Notes under the pieces: generated by a model
What the model saw: only the letters and a program-made list of their open reading frames with translations
What the model was told of the DNA's origin: nothing
Databases searched by the model: none
Translations under genes and position numbers: made by a program
Shown: positions 1 to 7,939 of the stretch, piece after piece
Layout: each line of letters starts with the position of its first letter
How positions within the stretch are numbered: the first letter of the stretch is position 1
Assembly: GCF_030814995.1 (NCBI RefSeq)
Contig: NZ_JAUSVX010000007.1
Location: 124,001-188,000 of the forward strand
Length of the DNA: 64,000 nt
Direction: 5' to 3'
Origin: Labrys wisconsinensis
GTDB lineage: Bacteria; Pseudomonadota; Alphaproteobacteria; Rhizobiales; Labraceae

Positions 1-675
1 GATGGTCGGCAGGATCACCTTGCGATAGGTGCGGAAGGCCGAGGCGCCGTCGATCTGCGCCGCCTTGACCAGGTCCTGGTCGACCGAGCGCAGCCCGGCC
101 AGCAGCAGTGCCATGGCGAAGCCCGAGGACTGCCAGATGCCGGTGGCGATGATGGCGTAGATGGCCAGGGTCCGGTTGGTGGTGAGGCGGAAGGTGAAGT
201 CGCTCCAGCCCAGGCTCCGCACGAAGAACTCGATGCCGGCATTCGGGCTGTAGAGCCAGCTCCACACCGTGCCGGTGACGATGAAGGAGACCGCCAGGGG
301 ATAGAGGAAGATGGTGCGCCAGCCCGCCTCCCCCCTCACCCGCTGGTCGATGCAGATCGCCAGGACCAGCCCCACCGCCATGGCGAGCACGACATAGAAG
401 GCGCTGAACAGGAAGAGGTTGGTGTAGGCGATGTTCCAGCGCTTGTTGTTCCACAGCGAGACGTAGTGCTCCAGGCCGACGAAGCCGTAGCTCGGCAGCT
501 GCGAACTGTCGGAGAGCGAGATGTAGAGCGTCCAGATCGTGAAGCCGAAGACATAGACGAAGGTCGCCAGCAGCGAAGGAACGAGCACGAGAAACGGCAG
601 GGCCGCGGCCAGCCGGTCGCGCAGAGGCGGCCGCGCCGCCTCCACGCCTGACATGTCGGTCACGATGGTCGCCAT
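1..675 (-). CDS. Sugar ABC transporter permease, MalF-like (partial)
   Basis: Inner-membrane permease of a CUT1-family carbohydrate ABC importer. The 225 codons in the window translate without a stop and run off the left edge, so the C-terminus is missing. The visible protein has a hydrophobic first helix, several membrane segments, and near the edge the start of an EAA-type loop (LRSVDQDLVKAAQIDGAS), which is where the cytoplasmic ATPase docks. The start at 675 gives MATIVTDMSG; an in-frame ATG at 654 is the alternative. It lies 28 bp downstream of the solute-binding-protein gene on the same strand, so the two are very probably co-transcribed, with the second permease and ATPase expected beyond the window. 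The substrate cannot be read from the sequence. Confidence 0.9.
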   Translation of the reverse strand, partial: MATIVTDMSGVEAARPPLRDRLAAALPFLVLVPSLLATFVYVFGFTIWTLYISLSDSSQLPSYGFVGLEHYVSLWNNKRWNIAYTNLFLFSAFYVVLAMAVGLVLAICIDQRVRGEAGWRTIFLYPLAVSFIVTGTVWSWLYSPNAGIEFFVRSLGWSDFTFRLTTNRTLAIYAIIATGIWQSSGFAMALLLAGLRSVDQDLVKAAQIDGASAFRTYRKVILPTI

Positions 676-703
676 CGCGTCATCCTCCGAAGCCGCGCCA
701 GCC

Positions 704-1966
704 TCACTTCTGCGCTTCGACCGCGTCGGCCATGGCGTTGGCCGCCTCCTCCGGCGTGGTGTCGGAATTCACGAAGGACGTGACCGTCTCCATGATGGCG
801 CCGCGGTACTTCTGCAGGACGGTCATGTTGTGGGCCATGGAGCGCACCAGCGTGCCTGCCGCCATCGAAGCCTCCAGGTCCTTGTGCGAGAGCTGCTGGC
901 AGGGGTTGAAGCCCTTGGAGAGGTCGACGTCGAGGCGGGCGGGGATCGAGCCCTTGGCCTGGTTGAACACGACCTGGAACTCGGGCGAGAGGATCAGCTT
1001 GGCGAGCAGGGTCTGGCCGGCGACGTAGTCCGGGTCCTTCTGCTTGAAGAACACCACGGAATCGGAGTTGAGGATGAAGCCGGGCTTGCCCCAGTCGGTC
1101 GGCGCCTGGGCGCAGACATAGTCGGCGCCCTCCTTGAAGCCGGCGGCGGTGAGCGTGCCGATCTCCCAGTCGCCCATGATGAAGAAGGCGGCCTCGCCAT
1201 TGGCCATCATGTTGGAGGCTGCGTCATAGTCGCGGCCGGCGATGGCGGGATCCATGTATTTCGACACCATGGTGCGCAGCTGCGCCAGGGCCTTGACCAT
1301 GCCGGGGCTGCGCATCGCCTCGACGTCGCCCTCGACGAAGGCCTTGCGGTAGAGGTCGATGTCCTGGCCGTAGAGGACGACCTCGAAGGTGGTGGCGTCG
1401 GTCCAGTCGGTGCTGAGATGGGCGAGGCAGACGATCTTGGCGGCCACCGCCTTGTCGCAGTCGGCGTTGAACTCGGCCCAGGTCTTGGGCAGCCCGGTGA
1501 TGCCGGCCTTGGCCATGGCCTTGGTCGAGCCCCAGATCCAGTTGATCCGGTGGATGTTCATCGGCGCCGCTACCCATTTGCCGGTCGGCTTCATCACCGA
1601 CAGGAGCTCGGGCGCCACCACCTTCTCCCAGCCCTCGGACGCGGCGAGGCCGTCGAGATCGGCGGTCATGCCGGTGGCGTTCCACTCGGCGATCTCCGGC
1701 CCCTTGAGCTGCACCGCCGGCGGGGCGTTGCCGGCGATGACGTCGGCCCGAAGCTTGGCCAGCGTGTTGGCGGTGTGGCCGGCAATCGAGGTCTGCTCCC
1801 ACTTGCCGCCGGCGGCCGTGAACATCTCGCCGAGCTTGGCGATGGCGGCGGCGTCGGAGCCGGTCGACCATTGATGCAGGATATTGGTCTTGGGTTCGGC
1901 GAGCGCGGATCCCGCCATCGGCGCAAGCGCCATCGTCGCGGCCAAGGCCGCAGCCTTCAAACGCAT
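704..1966 (-). CDS. Sugar ABC transporter substrate-binding protein
   Basis: Periplasmic solute-binding protein (420 aa) of the CUT1 importer whose permease follows 28 bp downstream. It opens with a Sec signal peptide (MRLKAAALAATMALAPMAGSALA) and continues with a family-1 binding-protein fold. Conserved-looking stretches include HQWSTGSDAAAIAKL at the N-terminus and MMANGEAAFFIMGDWE in the C-terminal lobe. Length and composition resemble glucose/mannose-type binding proteins, but the ligand is an inference. The gene diverges from a ROK-family regulator across about 150 bp containing a palindrome, so sugar-responsive repression by that regulator is likely. Confidence 0.9.
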   Translation of the reverse strand: MRLKAAALAATMALAPMAGSALAEPKTNILHQWSTGSDAAAIAKLGEMFTAAGGKWEQTSIAGHTANTLAKLRADVIAGNAPPAVQLKGPEIAEWNATGMTADLDGLAASEGWEKVVAPELLSVMKPTGKWVAAPMNIHRINWIWGSTKAMAKAGITGLPKTWAEFNADCDKAVAAKIVCLAHLSTDWTDATTFEVVLYGQDIDLYRKAFVEGDVEAMRSPGMVKALAQLRTMVSKYMDPAIAGRDYDAASNMMANGEAAFFIMGDWEIGTLTAAGFKEGADYVCAQAPTDWGKPGFILNSDSVVFFKQKDPDYVAGQTLLAKLILSPEFQVVFNQAKGSIPARLDVDLSKGFNPCQQLSHKDLEASMAAGTLVRSMAHNMTVLQKYRGAIMETVTSFVNSDTTPEEAANAMADAVEAQK

Positions 1967-2068
1967 CGTTTCTCTCCCTCGGTCTGCCTGGCGGCGGGTG
2001 GCCGCCCCTGATGCAGCGACGTGTGCCGGCTTGCCGGCCGCCCCTTCTACGAGGGGCTGCTATTTTTT

Positions 2069-2086
2069 CTAAATCGAATGAATTAG
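2069..2086. promoter_or_regulatory. Imperfect palindrome in the divergent promoter region; candidate ROK operator
   Basis: The spacer between the binding-protein gene (start 1966, minus) and the ROK regulator (start 2116, plus) contains an AT-rich island. At 2069-2086 lies the inverted repeat CTAAATCGAATGAATTAG, in which 6 of 9 half-site positions pair. ROK repressors of the NagC/Mlc/XylR type commonly bind AT-rich inverted repeats near their own promoter, so this is the best operator candidate. Binding is inferred from position and symmetry only. Confidence 0.4.
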
Positions 2087-2115
2087 AGTGTCAATTCGTC
2101 GATGCTGATGTCCCC

Positions 2116-3309
2116 ATGCCCCTGAACGAGCTGAAATCCCTGCTGATCGACGGCGACCCCGGCACGCCGGAGAGCCGGATCGTGCGCGTGATGAGCGAGC
2201 GCGGCACGCTGTCCGCGGCACAGATCGCCACCGCCACCGGCCTCGCCCGCTCGACCGTGTCCACCGCTCTCGCTGGCCTGCGCCGCTCGGGCGTGGTGAT
2301 CGAGGCGGCGGGCGGCGACACCGGCAAGGGCGTCGGCCGGCCGGCGACGGCGCTGGCGCTCAATCCGGAGGCCGGCACCTGCGTCGGCATCCATCTCGGG
2401 CTGGACGGCTTCCGCCTCGTCGTCGCCGACGTCTCACATTCCGTCATTTTCGAAAAAACTGAGGAACTCGGCCGCGACTACACGCCGGCCCGGGCGGCGA
2501 CGGCGGTGAAGCGGGCGATCGACGCGGCCTATGCCGAGAACAGCCTGCGCCGCTCGGGCCTCATCGGCGTCGGCATCTCGGTGTCCGGCCCGGTCAGCCC
2601 GGACGGGGTGGTGCAGCGGGCGAGCATCGTGCCGCTCTGGGCCGGCACCGACATCCGCCAGACCTTCGGGCCGGTGCTGCAGCGCCCGATCTTCGCCGAC
2701 AACGAGAGCAACTGCGCCGCCATCGCCGAGATGATGTGGGGCGCGGCGACCGGCTGCGAGGACTTCGTGCTGTTCAAGATCGACGTCGGGGTCGGCGGGG
2801 CCATCGTGCATCGCGGCCAGGTGATGACCGGCGTCGCCGGCAGCGCCGGCGAGTTCGGCCACATGACCATCGATCCCGACGGGGAGCTGTGCCGCTGCGG
2901 CAATCGCGGCTGCCTGGAGCTCTATGCCAGCTTCGTGCGGCCGCTGGCCCTGGCCGAGCGGCTGCACGGCAGGCGCATGACCATGGACGAGGTCATCGCG
3001 CTGGCCCTCGAGGGCGACGTCGGCTCGCGCCGGCTGATCGAGGACACGGGGGCGATCGCCGGCCGCGGCCTCGGCATGATCGGTGCCATCATCAACCCGC
3101 CCCTGATCGTCATCGGCGGGCGCATGGCTCTCGCCGGCGACCTGATCCTGGAGCCGCTGATCGCCGCCTACGACAAGCACACCCTGATCAAGCGCCGCGA
3201 CGTCGACGAGGCCAAGCGCACGCGCATCACCATCGGCCGCTTCACCCAGAACGACGCGCTGCTCGGCGCGGTCGGGCTGGTGCTGCGCCATCACGGCCGG
3301 CTGGGTTGA
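2116..3309 (+). CDS. ROK family transcriptional regulator
   Basis: Sugar-responsive repressor (397 aa). The N-terminal winged helix-turn-helix covers about residues 15-70 (RGTLSAAQIATATGLARSTV). The ROK sugar-kinase-like domain follows. Its hallmark is intact at about residues 252-280: GEFGHMTIDPDGELCRCGNRGC has the His and clustered Cys residues that form the family zinc site. The ATG at 2116 is chosen because the HTH begins shortly after it; a longer reading from 2011 would run through the AT-rich intergenic promoter. It diverges from the sugar ABC operon on the left, which it probably controls, releasing DNA when the imported sugar or its phosphate binds. The effector is unknown. Confidence 0.88.
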   Translation: MPLNELKSLLIDGDPGTPESRIVRVMSERGTLSAAQIATATGLARSTVSTALAGLRRSGVVIEAAGGDTGKGVGRPATALALNPEAGTCVGIHLGLDGFRLVVADVSHSVIFEKTEELGRDYTPARAATAVKRAIDAAYAENSLRRSGLIGVGISVSGPVSPDGVVQRASIVPLWAGTDIRQTFGPVLQRPIFADNESNCAAIAEMMWGAATGCEDFVLFKIDVGVGGAIVHRGQVMTGVAGSAGEFGHMTIDPDGELCRCGNRGCLELYASFVRPLALAERLHGRRMTMDEVIALALEGDVGSRRLIEDTGAIAGRGLGMIGAIINPPLIVIGGRMALAGDLILEPLIAAYDKHTLIKRRDVDEAKRTRITIGRFTQNDALLGAVGLVLRHHGRLG

Positions 3310-3453
3310 ACCTGCCCCAGAACCCGGCAATGCAGCCGTTTACTGTTCCATATAAAATATATCCAAAACCAATTGCCCGACCCAAGGAAACGCCATAGCG
3401 TCCGGCCAGCGTCAAGTATTCGGGCGCTTACCGACGCGCCGGGGGGAAGCAGA

Positions 3454-3726
3454 ATGGCAGGATCGACATGCCGTCGGCTTGCTGCGGGATGCGCTCGCAT
3501 CATGATCTGGAGCCTCGCTTCCCTGTGCGGCTGGCTCCTGCTTGTGGGGGGTGTGTTCTTCATCTTCGACGCGAGCACGGCGGTGCCGCTGATGAAGGTC
3601 GGCGTCGTGGTGCTGCTCGCGGAAGCCCTCGTGCTCTGCCTGGCGGTCGGCGTGCTGACGGACCGCAACGCCTCCTTCGCCGCGCGCCTGGAGGACGTCC
3701 TCACCCTGCGCTTCGCCCGGCGCTGA
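3454..3726 (+). CDS. Small two-helix membrane protein, hypothetical
   Basis: A 90-residue protein with two predicted transmembrane helices: IMIWSLASLCGWLLLVGGVFFIF and VGVVVLLAEALVLCLAVGVL. They are separated by a short polar loop (DASTAVPLMK), and the tail is basic (LTLRFARR). A purine-rich ribosome-binding site (GGGGGGAAG) precedes the ATG at 3454; a longer frame from 3373 lacks one. I recognise no family. It converges on the next gene with only 7 bp between the stops, so the two genes probably share terminator space. Confidence 0.65.
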   Translation: MAGSTCRRLAAGCARIMIWSLASLCGWLLLVGGVFFIFDASTAVPLMKVGVVVLLAEALVLCLAVGVLTDRNASFAARLEDVLTLRFARR

Positions 3727-3733
3727 AGTCCGC

Positions 3734-4069
3734 TCAGGCCCGCGGATGGGTGGAGACGAGGATCTGCCGGCCGATGGCGACCGCCTCCTCGTGCGCCTGC
3801 GGGGCGACGTCCTTGACCACCAGCACCGCATGGGCGAGGCGCGAGGTGGTCTCGTGCGAGCCCCAGCCGCGGGCCACGATCAGCGTCTGGATCTCCCGGC
3901 GGAAGGCGAGCCCCTCGACGCGCCGGCCGCTCATCGCCGCCATGCCGAGATAGGTGGTGAGGTTCTGCTGATCGAGGTCGTCGCGCACCCCATGCCGCCG
4001 CGCGCGCAACAGCAGCAGCCCGATCAGGGCGAGAGCCAGCAGGGCGGCGAGGATGCTCCAGGCTTGCAT
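3734..4069 (-). CDS. Single-pass membrane protein, hypothetical
   Basis: A 111-residue protein with one N-terminal membrane helix (AWSILAALLALALIGLLLLRARR) and a cytoplasmic domain of about 80 residues (MSGRRVEGLAFRREIQTLIVARGWGSHETTSRLAHAVLVVKDV). The positive RARRHGVR stretch right after the helix predicts an N-out, C-in topology. I do not recognise the soluble part. Codon use matches its neighbours and the frame is clean. Upstream of its start sits a 15-bp tandem repeat (4104-4148), possibly inside its 5' leader. Confidence 0.65.
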   Translation of the reverse strand: MQAWSILAALLALALIGLLLLRARRHGVRDDLDQQNLTTYLGMAAMSGRRVEGLAFRREIQTLIVARGWGSHETTSRLAHAVLVVKDVAPQAHEEAVAIGRQILVSTHPRA

Positions 4070-4103
4070 CGCGATCTCGTTCGGTCTTCAGCGTTCGGAC
4101 CCT

Positions 4104-4148
4104 TTCCCTGAGGATTTGTTCCCTGAGGACGTGTTCCCCGAGGACTGG
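4104..4148. repeat. Three-copy 15-bp tandem repeat
   Basis: Three adjacent 15-bp units (4104-4118, 4119-4133, 4134-4148) share the core TTCCCTGAGGA or TTCCCCGAGGA and diverge only in the last four bases and one internal position. The array lies 35 bp upstream of the start of the minus-strand membrane-protein gene. Nothing links it to a known element. Replication slippage is the simplest origin, but its position in a leader makes a regulatory role possible. Confidence 0.7.
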
Positions 4149-4325
4149 GTGCCTGCGCAGAGCTAACAGCGAACGGAGGATTTTCACAATCCCGCCACAT
4201 CATTCCCCAACTTTGTGACAGCGTTCCCCACAGGCGGGCCCGGGGAGCCGTCCTGAAGGAAAACCCCGCCCGGCCGCAGCGGTTCCACGGTGGAGCCGGT
4301 GGCGCGATCCCCGCAGACCGCCGCC

Positions 4326-4664
4326 ATGATGCTCCTTGCCGCTCCCCTCCCCCGCATCCTCTGGGCCGTGGCCTATCTCGGCGCCGCTTCCGCGCGGCCT
4401 GGTCCGCTGCCGCCGCTGCGGGCGCTGCTCGACCGGGGCGATACCGTCGTCGCCGAGGGGGCGCTGGTGCAGGATCCCGGCTCGGCATGCCTGGGCCCGG
4501 ACGACGGCGGCCGCTCGCTGCTTGTCCAGGACCTGGTGCTGCGCGGCTGCCTCGTCGTCCCGCCGGTGCTCGGCCGCTTCAAGCGGCTGGAAGGGCGTGA
4601 CGGCGCCTTCGTCTGCGTGTCCTTCCGCGCCTGGACCTGTTATCCTAGCGACCCGGCACCCTGA
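4326..4664 (+). CDS. Putative secreted small protein, hypothetical
   Basis: A 112-residue reading frame starting with a signal-peptide-like segment (MMLLAAPLPRILWAVAYLGAASA), followed by a small domain with four cysteines (SACLGPDD, RGCLVV, VCVSF, WTCYPS). Such spacing would suit two disulfides in the periplasm. ATGs at 4290, 4326 and 4329 are all possible; 4326 puts the hydrophobic region at the very N-terminus. No family is recognised. Another long frame overlaps it on the same strand, so the call rests on the signal peptide and cysteine pattern. Confidence 0.45.
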   Translation: MMLLAAPLPRILWAVAYLGAASARPGPLPPLRALLDRGDTVVAEGALVQDPGSACLGPDDGGRSLLVQDLVLRGCLVVPPVLGRFKRLEGRDGAFVCVSFRAWTCYPSDPAP

Positions 4665-4742
4665 CGGCTGTTCCCGGCGGATCTGCCGCTACGTCAATCT
4701 TCGCCTACGATCCGGCCACCACGCCACGTCGGAGCGGACAGG

Positions 4743-6341
4743 ATGAGCGACCCCTCGGCCCAGGAAGTTCTGTTGCTGGCCCTGATCAACCGGGCCCGCC
4801 TCGATCCGGCGGCCGAGGCCGCGCGGCTCGGCATCGACCTCAACGAGGGGCTGGCGCCCGGCACGCTCTCCGCCGATTCGAGCCAGCCGCTGGCCTTCTC
4901 CGCCGCGCTGCAGACCGCCGCCGAGGCGCACAGCCAGGCGATGATCGACAGCGACTATTTCGCCCATACCGATCCCAACACCGGCAGCACGCCGCAGAGC
5001 CGGGCCAATGGCGCGGGCTACAGCGGAGGCGTCGGCGAGAACATCTCCTGGCGCGGCACGACGGGAACGCCCGATCCCACGGCGTTCGCCGTCCAGCAAT
5101 ATGGCGACCTGTTCGTCGACGCCAATGTCTCGGGGCGCGGCCATCGGCTCAACATCCTCGACGACCGCTACCAGGAGGTCGGCATCGGCCAGGTGATGGG
5201 CGCCTTCACCGTGTCGGGCAACACCTACAACGCCTCGATGATCACCCAGGATTTCGGCATTCCCGCCGCACCGGGCCAGATCCTCACCGGCATCGCCTAC
5301 AACGACAGCGACGGCAACGACTTCTATTCCGTGGGCGAAGGTCGCGGCGGCATCGCCGTCGTCACGGCGGGCGGCGCGACCGCGACCGGCACGGCCGGCG
5401 CCTATGCCCAGCATGTCGGTGTGGGCGACCAGGCCGTCACCTTCTCCGGCGGCGGCCTGCCCGGCCCGGTCAAGGTGCTGGCGACGGTCACGGCCGGCGA
5501 GAACGCCATGGTGAACCTGATCGACGGCACCACCGTCGAGACCTCGGTGTCGCTGCGCGAGGTGAGCGGGGTCGCGACCATCATCGGCCGGGGCACCCAC
5601 GACCTCACCCTGGCCGGGGCCGGCGGCGACGACACGATCATCGGCTCGCTCGGCAATGACCGCCTGATCGGCGGGGCCGGCAACGACACGATGCGCGGCG
5701 GCGCCGGCGACGACAGCTACTATGTCGCCAACAGCGGCGATATCGTCGACGAGACCGGCGGCTCGGGCACGGACAAGGTCTATTCGTCCCTCAGCTTCAA
5801 CCTCGGCAACCCGAACCGCGTGCACGGCGCCGTCGAGAATCTGGTCCTCACCGGCACGGGCGACATCAACGGCACCGGCAATGCGCTCGCCAACAGCATC
5901 ACCGGCAATGCCGGCGCCAACACGCTGCAGGGCGGCCTCGGCAACGACCGGCTCGACGGGCGGGACGGGAACGATCTTCTGGTGGGCGGCTCGGGTGCCG
6001 ACCGGCTGACCGGCGGCGCCGGTGCCGACCATTTCGTGTTCAATTCCATCATCGAGAGCACTCTCTCGAGCGCCAATCGCGACGTGATCCTCGACTTCAG
6101 CCGGGCGCAGGGCGACAAGATCGATCTGTCCGGCATCGACGCGCAGACCGGCGTGAGCGGCAATCAGGCCTTCCACTTCATCGGCACCGCCGCCTTCGGC
6201 CACCATGCGGGCGAGCTGCGCTATGCCGTGCAGAACGGCAACGCCTATGTCTATGCCGACGTGAACGGCGACGGCACGACGGATTTCTCGGTGCAGGTCA
6301 GCCACATGACGGCACTGCAGTCGAGCGACTTCATCCTGTAG
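4743..6341 (+). CDS. CAP-domain protein with RTX calcium-binding repeats, type I-secreted
   Basis: A 532-residue extracellular protein. Residues about 5-175 form a CAP/SCP-PR1 domain: LALINRARLDPAAEAARLG opens it, YFAHTDPNTGSTPQSR carries the conserved His, and GVGENISW follows. A middle region of about 130 residues is beta-rich. RTX nonapeptides of the GGxGxDxxx type follow in two blocks, near 305-325 and 396-430 (GGAGNDTMRGGAGDDS, GGSGADRLTGGAGADH). The end resembles the C-terminal domain of M10 serralysins (DVILDFSRAQGDKIDLSGIDA). There is no N-terminal signal peptide, as expected for type I secretion with a C-terminal signal. No dedicated exporter lies next to it. The biochemical role of bacterial CAP domains is mostly undefined. 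Confidence 0.88.
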   Translation: MSDPSAQEVLLLALINRARLDPAAEAARLGIDLNEGLAPGTLSADSSQPLAFSAALQTAAEAHSQAMIDSDYFAHTDPNTGSTPQSRANGAGYSGGVGENISWRGTTGTPDPTAFAVQQYGDLFVDANVSGRGHRLNILDDRYQEVGIGQVMGAFTVSGNTYNASMITQDFGIPAAPGQILTGIAYNDSDGNDFYSVGEGRGGIAVVTAGGATATGTAGAYAQHVGVGDQAVTFSGGGLPGPVKVLATVTAGENAMVNLIDGTTVETSVSLREVSGVATIIGRGTHDLTLAGAGGDDTIIGSLGNDRLIGGAGNDTMRGGAGDDSYYVANSGDIVDETGGSGTDKVYSSLSFNLGNPNRVHGAVENLVLTGTGDINGTGNALANSITGNAGANTLQGGLGNDRLDGRDGNDLLVGGSGADRLTGGAGADHFVFNSIIESTLSSANRDVILDFSRAQGDKIDLSGIDAQTGVSGNQAFHFIGTAAFGHHAGELRYAVQNGNAYVYADVNGDGTTDFSVQVSHMTALQSSDFIL

Positions 6342-6393
6342 CGCGCGGCCGCACGCCACCGGGCGCTCGATTCCAGCCGGGTGCCGGCGGCGA

Positions 6394-6612
6394 TCAGCGT
6401 GGGCGCTGCCTCGCAGCCTTGCCACGGCCGGGCAGGGCTCGCTCCCGCCCGGCTTCGGCGGCTGCCGGCGGAGCCGCGGGCCGGCGCAGGATCAGCCAGG
6501 CGACGAGAAGCCCGGCGAGCACGGCCCCACCGCCGAAGACGACGAACCACAGGCCCATGTCCTCGTGCCCTCGCGGCGACCAGTGCAGGAATTCGGTGAA
6601 CTTGTTCTTCAT
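6394..6612 (-). CDS. Small single-pass membrane protein, hypothetical
   Basis: A 72-residue protein with a polar N-terminus (MKNKFTEFLHWSPRGHEDMG), one membrane helix (LWFVVFGGGAVLAGLLVAWLIL) and a basic, Ala/Pro-rich tail. The start at 6612 follows a G-rich ribosome-binding stretch; an upstream in-frame ATG at 6795 would add 61 atypical residues and is rejected. It diverges from the 68-residue gene starting at 6755. No function is recognised. Confidence 0.6.
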   Translation of the reverse strand: MKNKFTEFLHWSPRGHEDMGLWFVVFGGGAVLAGLLVAWLILRRPAAPPAAAEAGRERALPGRGKAARQRPR

Positions 6613-6754
6613 CCCGCCCCCGCGTTCGATTTCGCCACCCACCCGCCCTTGCGCGATAGCATGCCGGGAAGCCGGGTCCCATGCACCCCCTCCTGCAGAT
6701 CGGGCTCGGCTTCCCTCTTTGCCCGGGCACCAGCCGGCCCTATGCTCGACGGCC

Positions 6755-6961
6755 ATGCAGGATCCCGCGACCAGCAAGGCCGTTTGCCGCGCCATCGCGC
6801 TGGCGAGCCGTGCCGCCGCCTATGAGGCGGCGCGCGCCGAGGCGCTGCGGCTCGGCAACCGCGAGATCGCCAGCTTCCTCGCCCTGCGCATCGAGGAGTG
6901 CCGCAGGGATGCTCGCGGAGCGCTGGCCAAGGTCGCCGACGGGCCGCAAAAGCGGGCCTGA
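6755..6961 (+). CDS. Small hypothetical protein
   Basis: A 68-residue soluble, helical protein (MQDPATSKAVCRAIALASRAAAYEAARAEALRLG...). It is rich in Ala, Arg and Glu, with heptad-like spacing that could form a coiled coil. It has no signal peptide or membrane segment. It diverges from the membrane-protein gene at 6394-6612. Its codon use is compatible with coding, but there is no recognisable family, so the call is moderate. Confidence 0.45.
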   Translation: MQDPATSKAVCRAIALASRAAAYEAARAEALRLGNREIASFLALRIEECRRDARGALAKVADGPQKRA

Positions 6962-7091
6962 GGCGGCTGGAGGGCATCGAGGATCCGTCGGCGCCGCGTG
7001 ACCTTGCCGCGGACGGCGGACGCATCAATCCATGACAACGATCGCCCCCCTGCGACGGTCGGGGCCGCACGACACCAGGAAAGGACGGATT

Positions 7092-7316
7092 TTGCCTGTT
7101 GAGACCCCGACGACGACGAAAAAGGACCAGCAGGACGGAACTGCTGCAAGCGAGGAGGAACAGGCGTTGGACACGGCGATCGGCGCCATCCTCGACAGCT
7201 ATGCCGTCGGCGATGTCAACAGGAACAAGGCGATCGAGGAGCTGGCGAAGCTGATCACGCCGCTGCGGGGCGAGGCGCCGAAGCGCAAGCCGCGACGGCC
7301 GCTCCACGCCACCTGA
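7092..7316 (+). CDS. Small hypothetical protein, probable TTG start
   Basis: A 74-residue acidic-to-basic protein. The first part is disordered (PVETPTTTKKDQQDGTAASEEEQ). A short helical segment follows (ALDTAIGAILDSYAVGDVNRNKAIEELAKLITPL), then a basic tail (KRKPRRPLHAT). An excellent Shine-Dalgarno sequence (AGGAAAGGA, 7078-7086) sits 5 nt before TTG at 7092. The in-frame ATG at 7032 lacks one, so TTG is preferred. The helical segment looks like a small partner-binding or DNA-associated domain, but no function is assigned. Confidence 0.5.
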   Translation: MPVETPTTTKKDQQDGTAASEEEQALDTAIGAILDSYAVGDVNRNKAIEELAKLITPLRGEAPKRKPRRPLHAT

Positions 7317-7427
7317 GGCGCCGGGCCGGCCGGCACGGACGATGCCGGGTCGCCGCATCCCTGGCGCCGATGGCCGGGAAGGGCTATCGGGATGCGGGCC
7401 GGCCATGGCAGGACGAGACCAAGGCAG

Positions 7428-7820
7428 ATGACCTACGACGCGTTCAACGCCCTGTGCGGCAGCCTGCCCGGGACGACATATGTGGTCCAGTGGGGCGGGT
7501 CGCATGTCTGGAAGGTCGGCGGCAAGGTGTTCGCCATCGGCGGCTGGCAGGAGGCCGAGCCCAGCTTCACCTTCAAGGTCAGCGACATGTCGTACGAGAT
7601 GCTCAAGGAGCAGCCCGGATTGCGGCCTGCGCCCTATCTCGCGTCGCGCGGCCTGAAATGGATCCAGCATTACGCCAGGCCCGGTCTTTCCGATGCGGAC
7701 CTCGGCGCCTATCTCAGGCGATCGCACGCCATCATCGCCCAGGGCCTGCCGAAGAAGAAGCGCGCCGAGCTCGGGCTGGACGTCACGCGGCCCCAAGCAG
7801 GCTCTCCCGGACCTGCCTGA
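7428..7820 (+). CDS. MmcQ/YjbR family protein
   Basis: A 130-residue protein of the YjbR/MmcQ (CyaY-like) fold, a family often annotated as DNA-binding but of unproven function. Typical features are the N-terminal MTYDAFNALCGSLPGTTY, the strand VQWGGSHVWKVGGKVFAIGG and the helix LSDADLGAYLRRSHAIIAQGLPKKKRAELGL. The ATG at 7428 is chosen because the family starts with this helix and AAGGCAG lies just before it. The last eight codons and the stop lie inside a hairpin repeat that recurs at the end of the LacI gene near 49.3 kb, so the C-terminus was probably altered by repeat insertion. Confidence 0.8.
   Translation: MTYDAFNALCGSLPGTTYVVQWGGSHVWKVGGKVFAIGGWQEAEPSFTFKVSDMSYEMLKEQPGLRPAPYLASRGLKWIQHYARPGLSDADLGAYLRRSHAIIAQGLPKKKRAELGLDVTRPQAGSPGPA
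7795..7818. repeat. 24-bp hairpin repeat, copy 1
   Basis: An imperfect palindrome with arms AAGCAGGCTC and GGACCTGCCT around a 4-nt loop. It matches the palindrome at 49332-49355 at 21 of 24 positions. It encodes the C-terminal residues of the YjbR-like protein and runs into its stop codon. Two near-identical copies about 41 kb apart, each at a gene 3' end, indicate a dispersed repeat rather than two unrelated terminators. No U-tract follows. Confidence 0.6.
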
Positions 7821-7875
7821 AGCGTTTTGCGCTTCGGCGGACTTGCCAAGACGCGTCGAAACAAAGAGCGAGCGC
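7821..7875. repeat. Degenerate copy of an intergenic repeat (AGCGTTTT type)
   Basis: Starting directly after the YjbR stop, this stretch begins AGCGTTTT and ends CGTCGAAACAAAGAGCGAGC. It parallels the clearer copy at 22219-22285, which begins AGCATTTT and ends GCGTCAAAACAAAGAG and also starts immediately after a stop codon. I know similar AGCATTTTC...GTCAAAACA elements from many rhizobial genomes. Assignment to the same family is by eye. Confidence 0.4.
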
Positions 7876-7939
7876 AAAGCAGCGTTTCCGCCCAAACACG
7901 CTTTGCTCCAGGCTTGGCGCGCGGCGCCACGCGAAGCGG

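Noticed and set aside
653-2011. Plus-strand frame of about 450 codons over the sugar-binding-protein gene
   Set aside because: Low-complexity antisense shadow; the minus strand encodes a signal peptide and a binding-protein fold.
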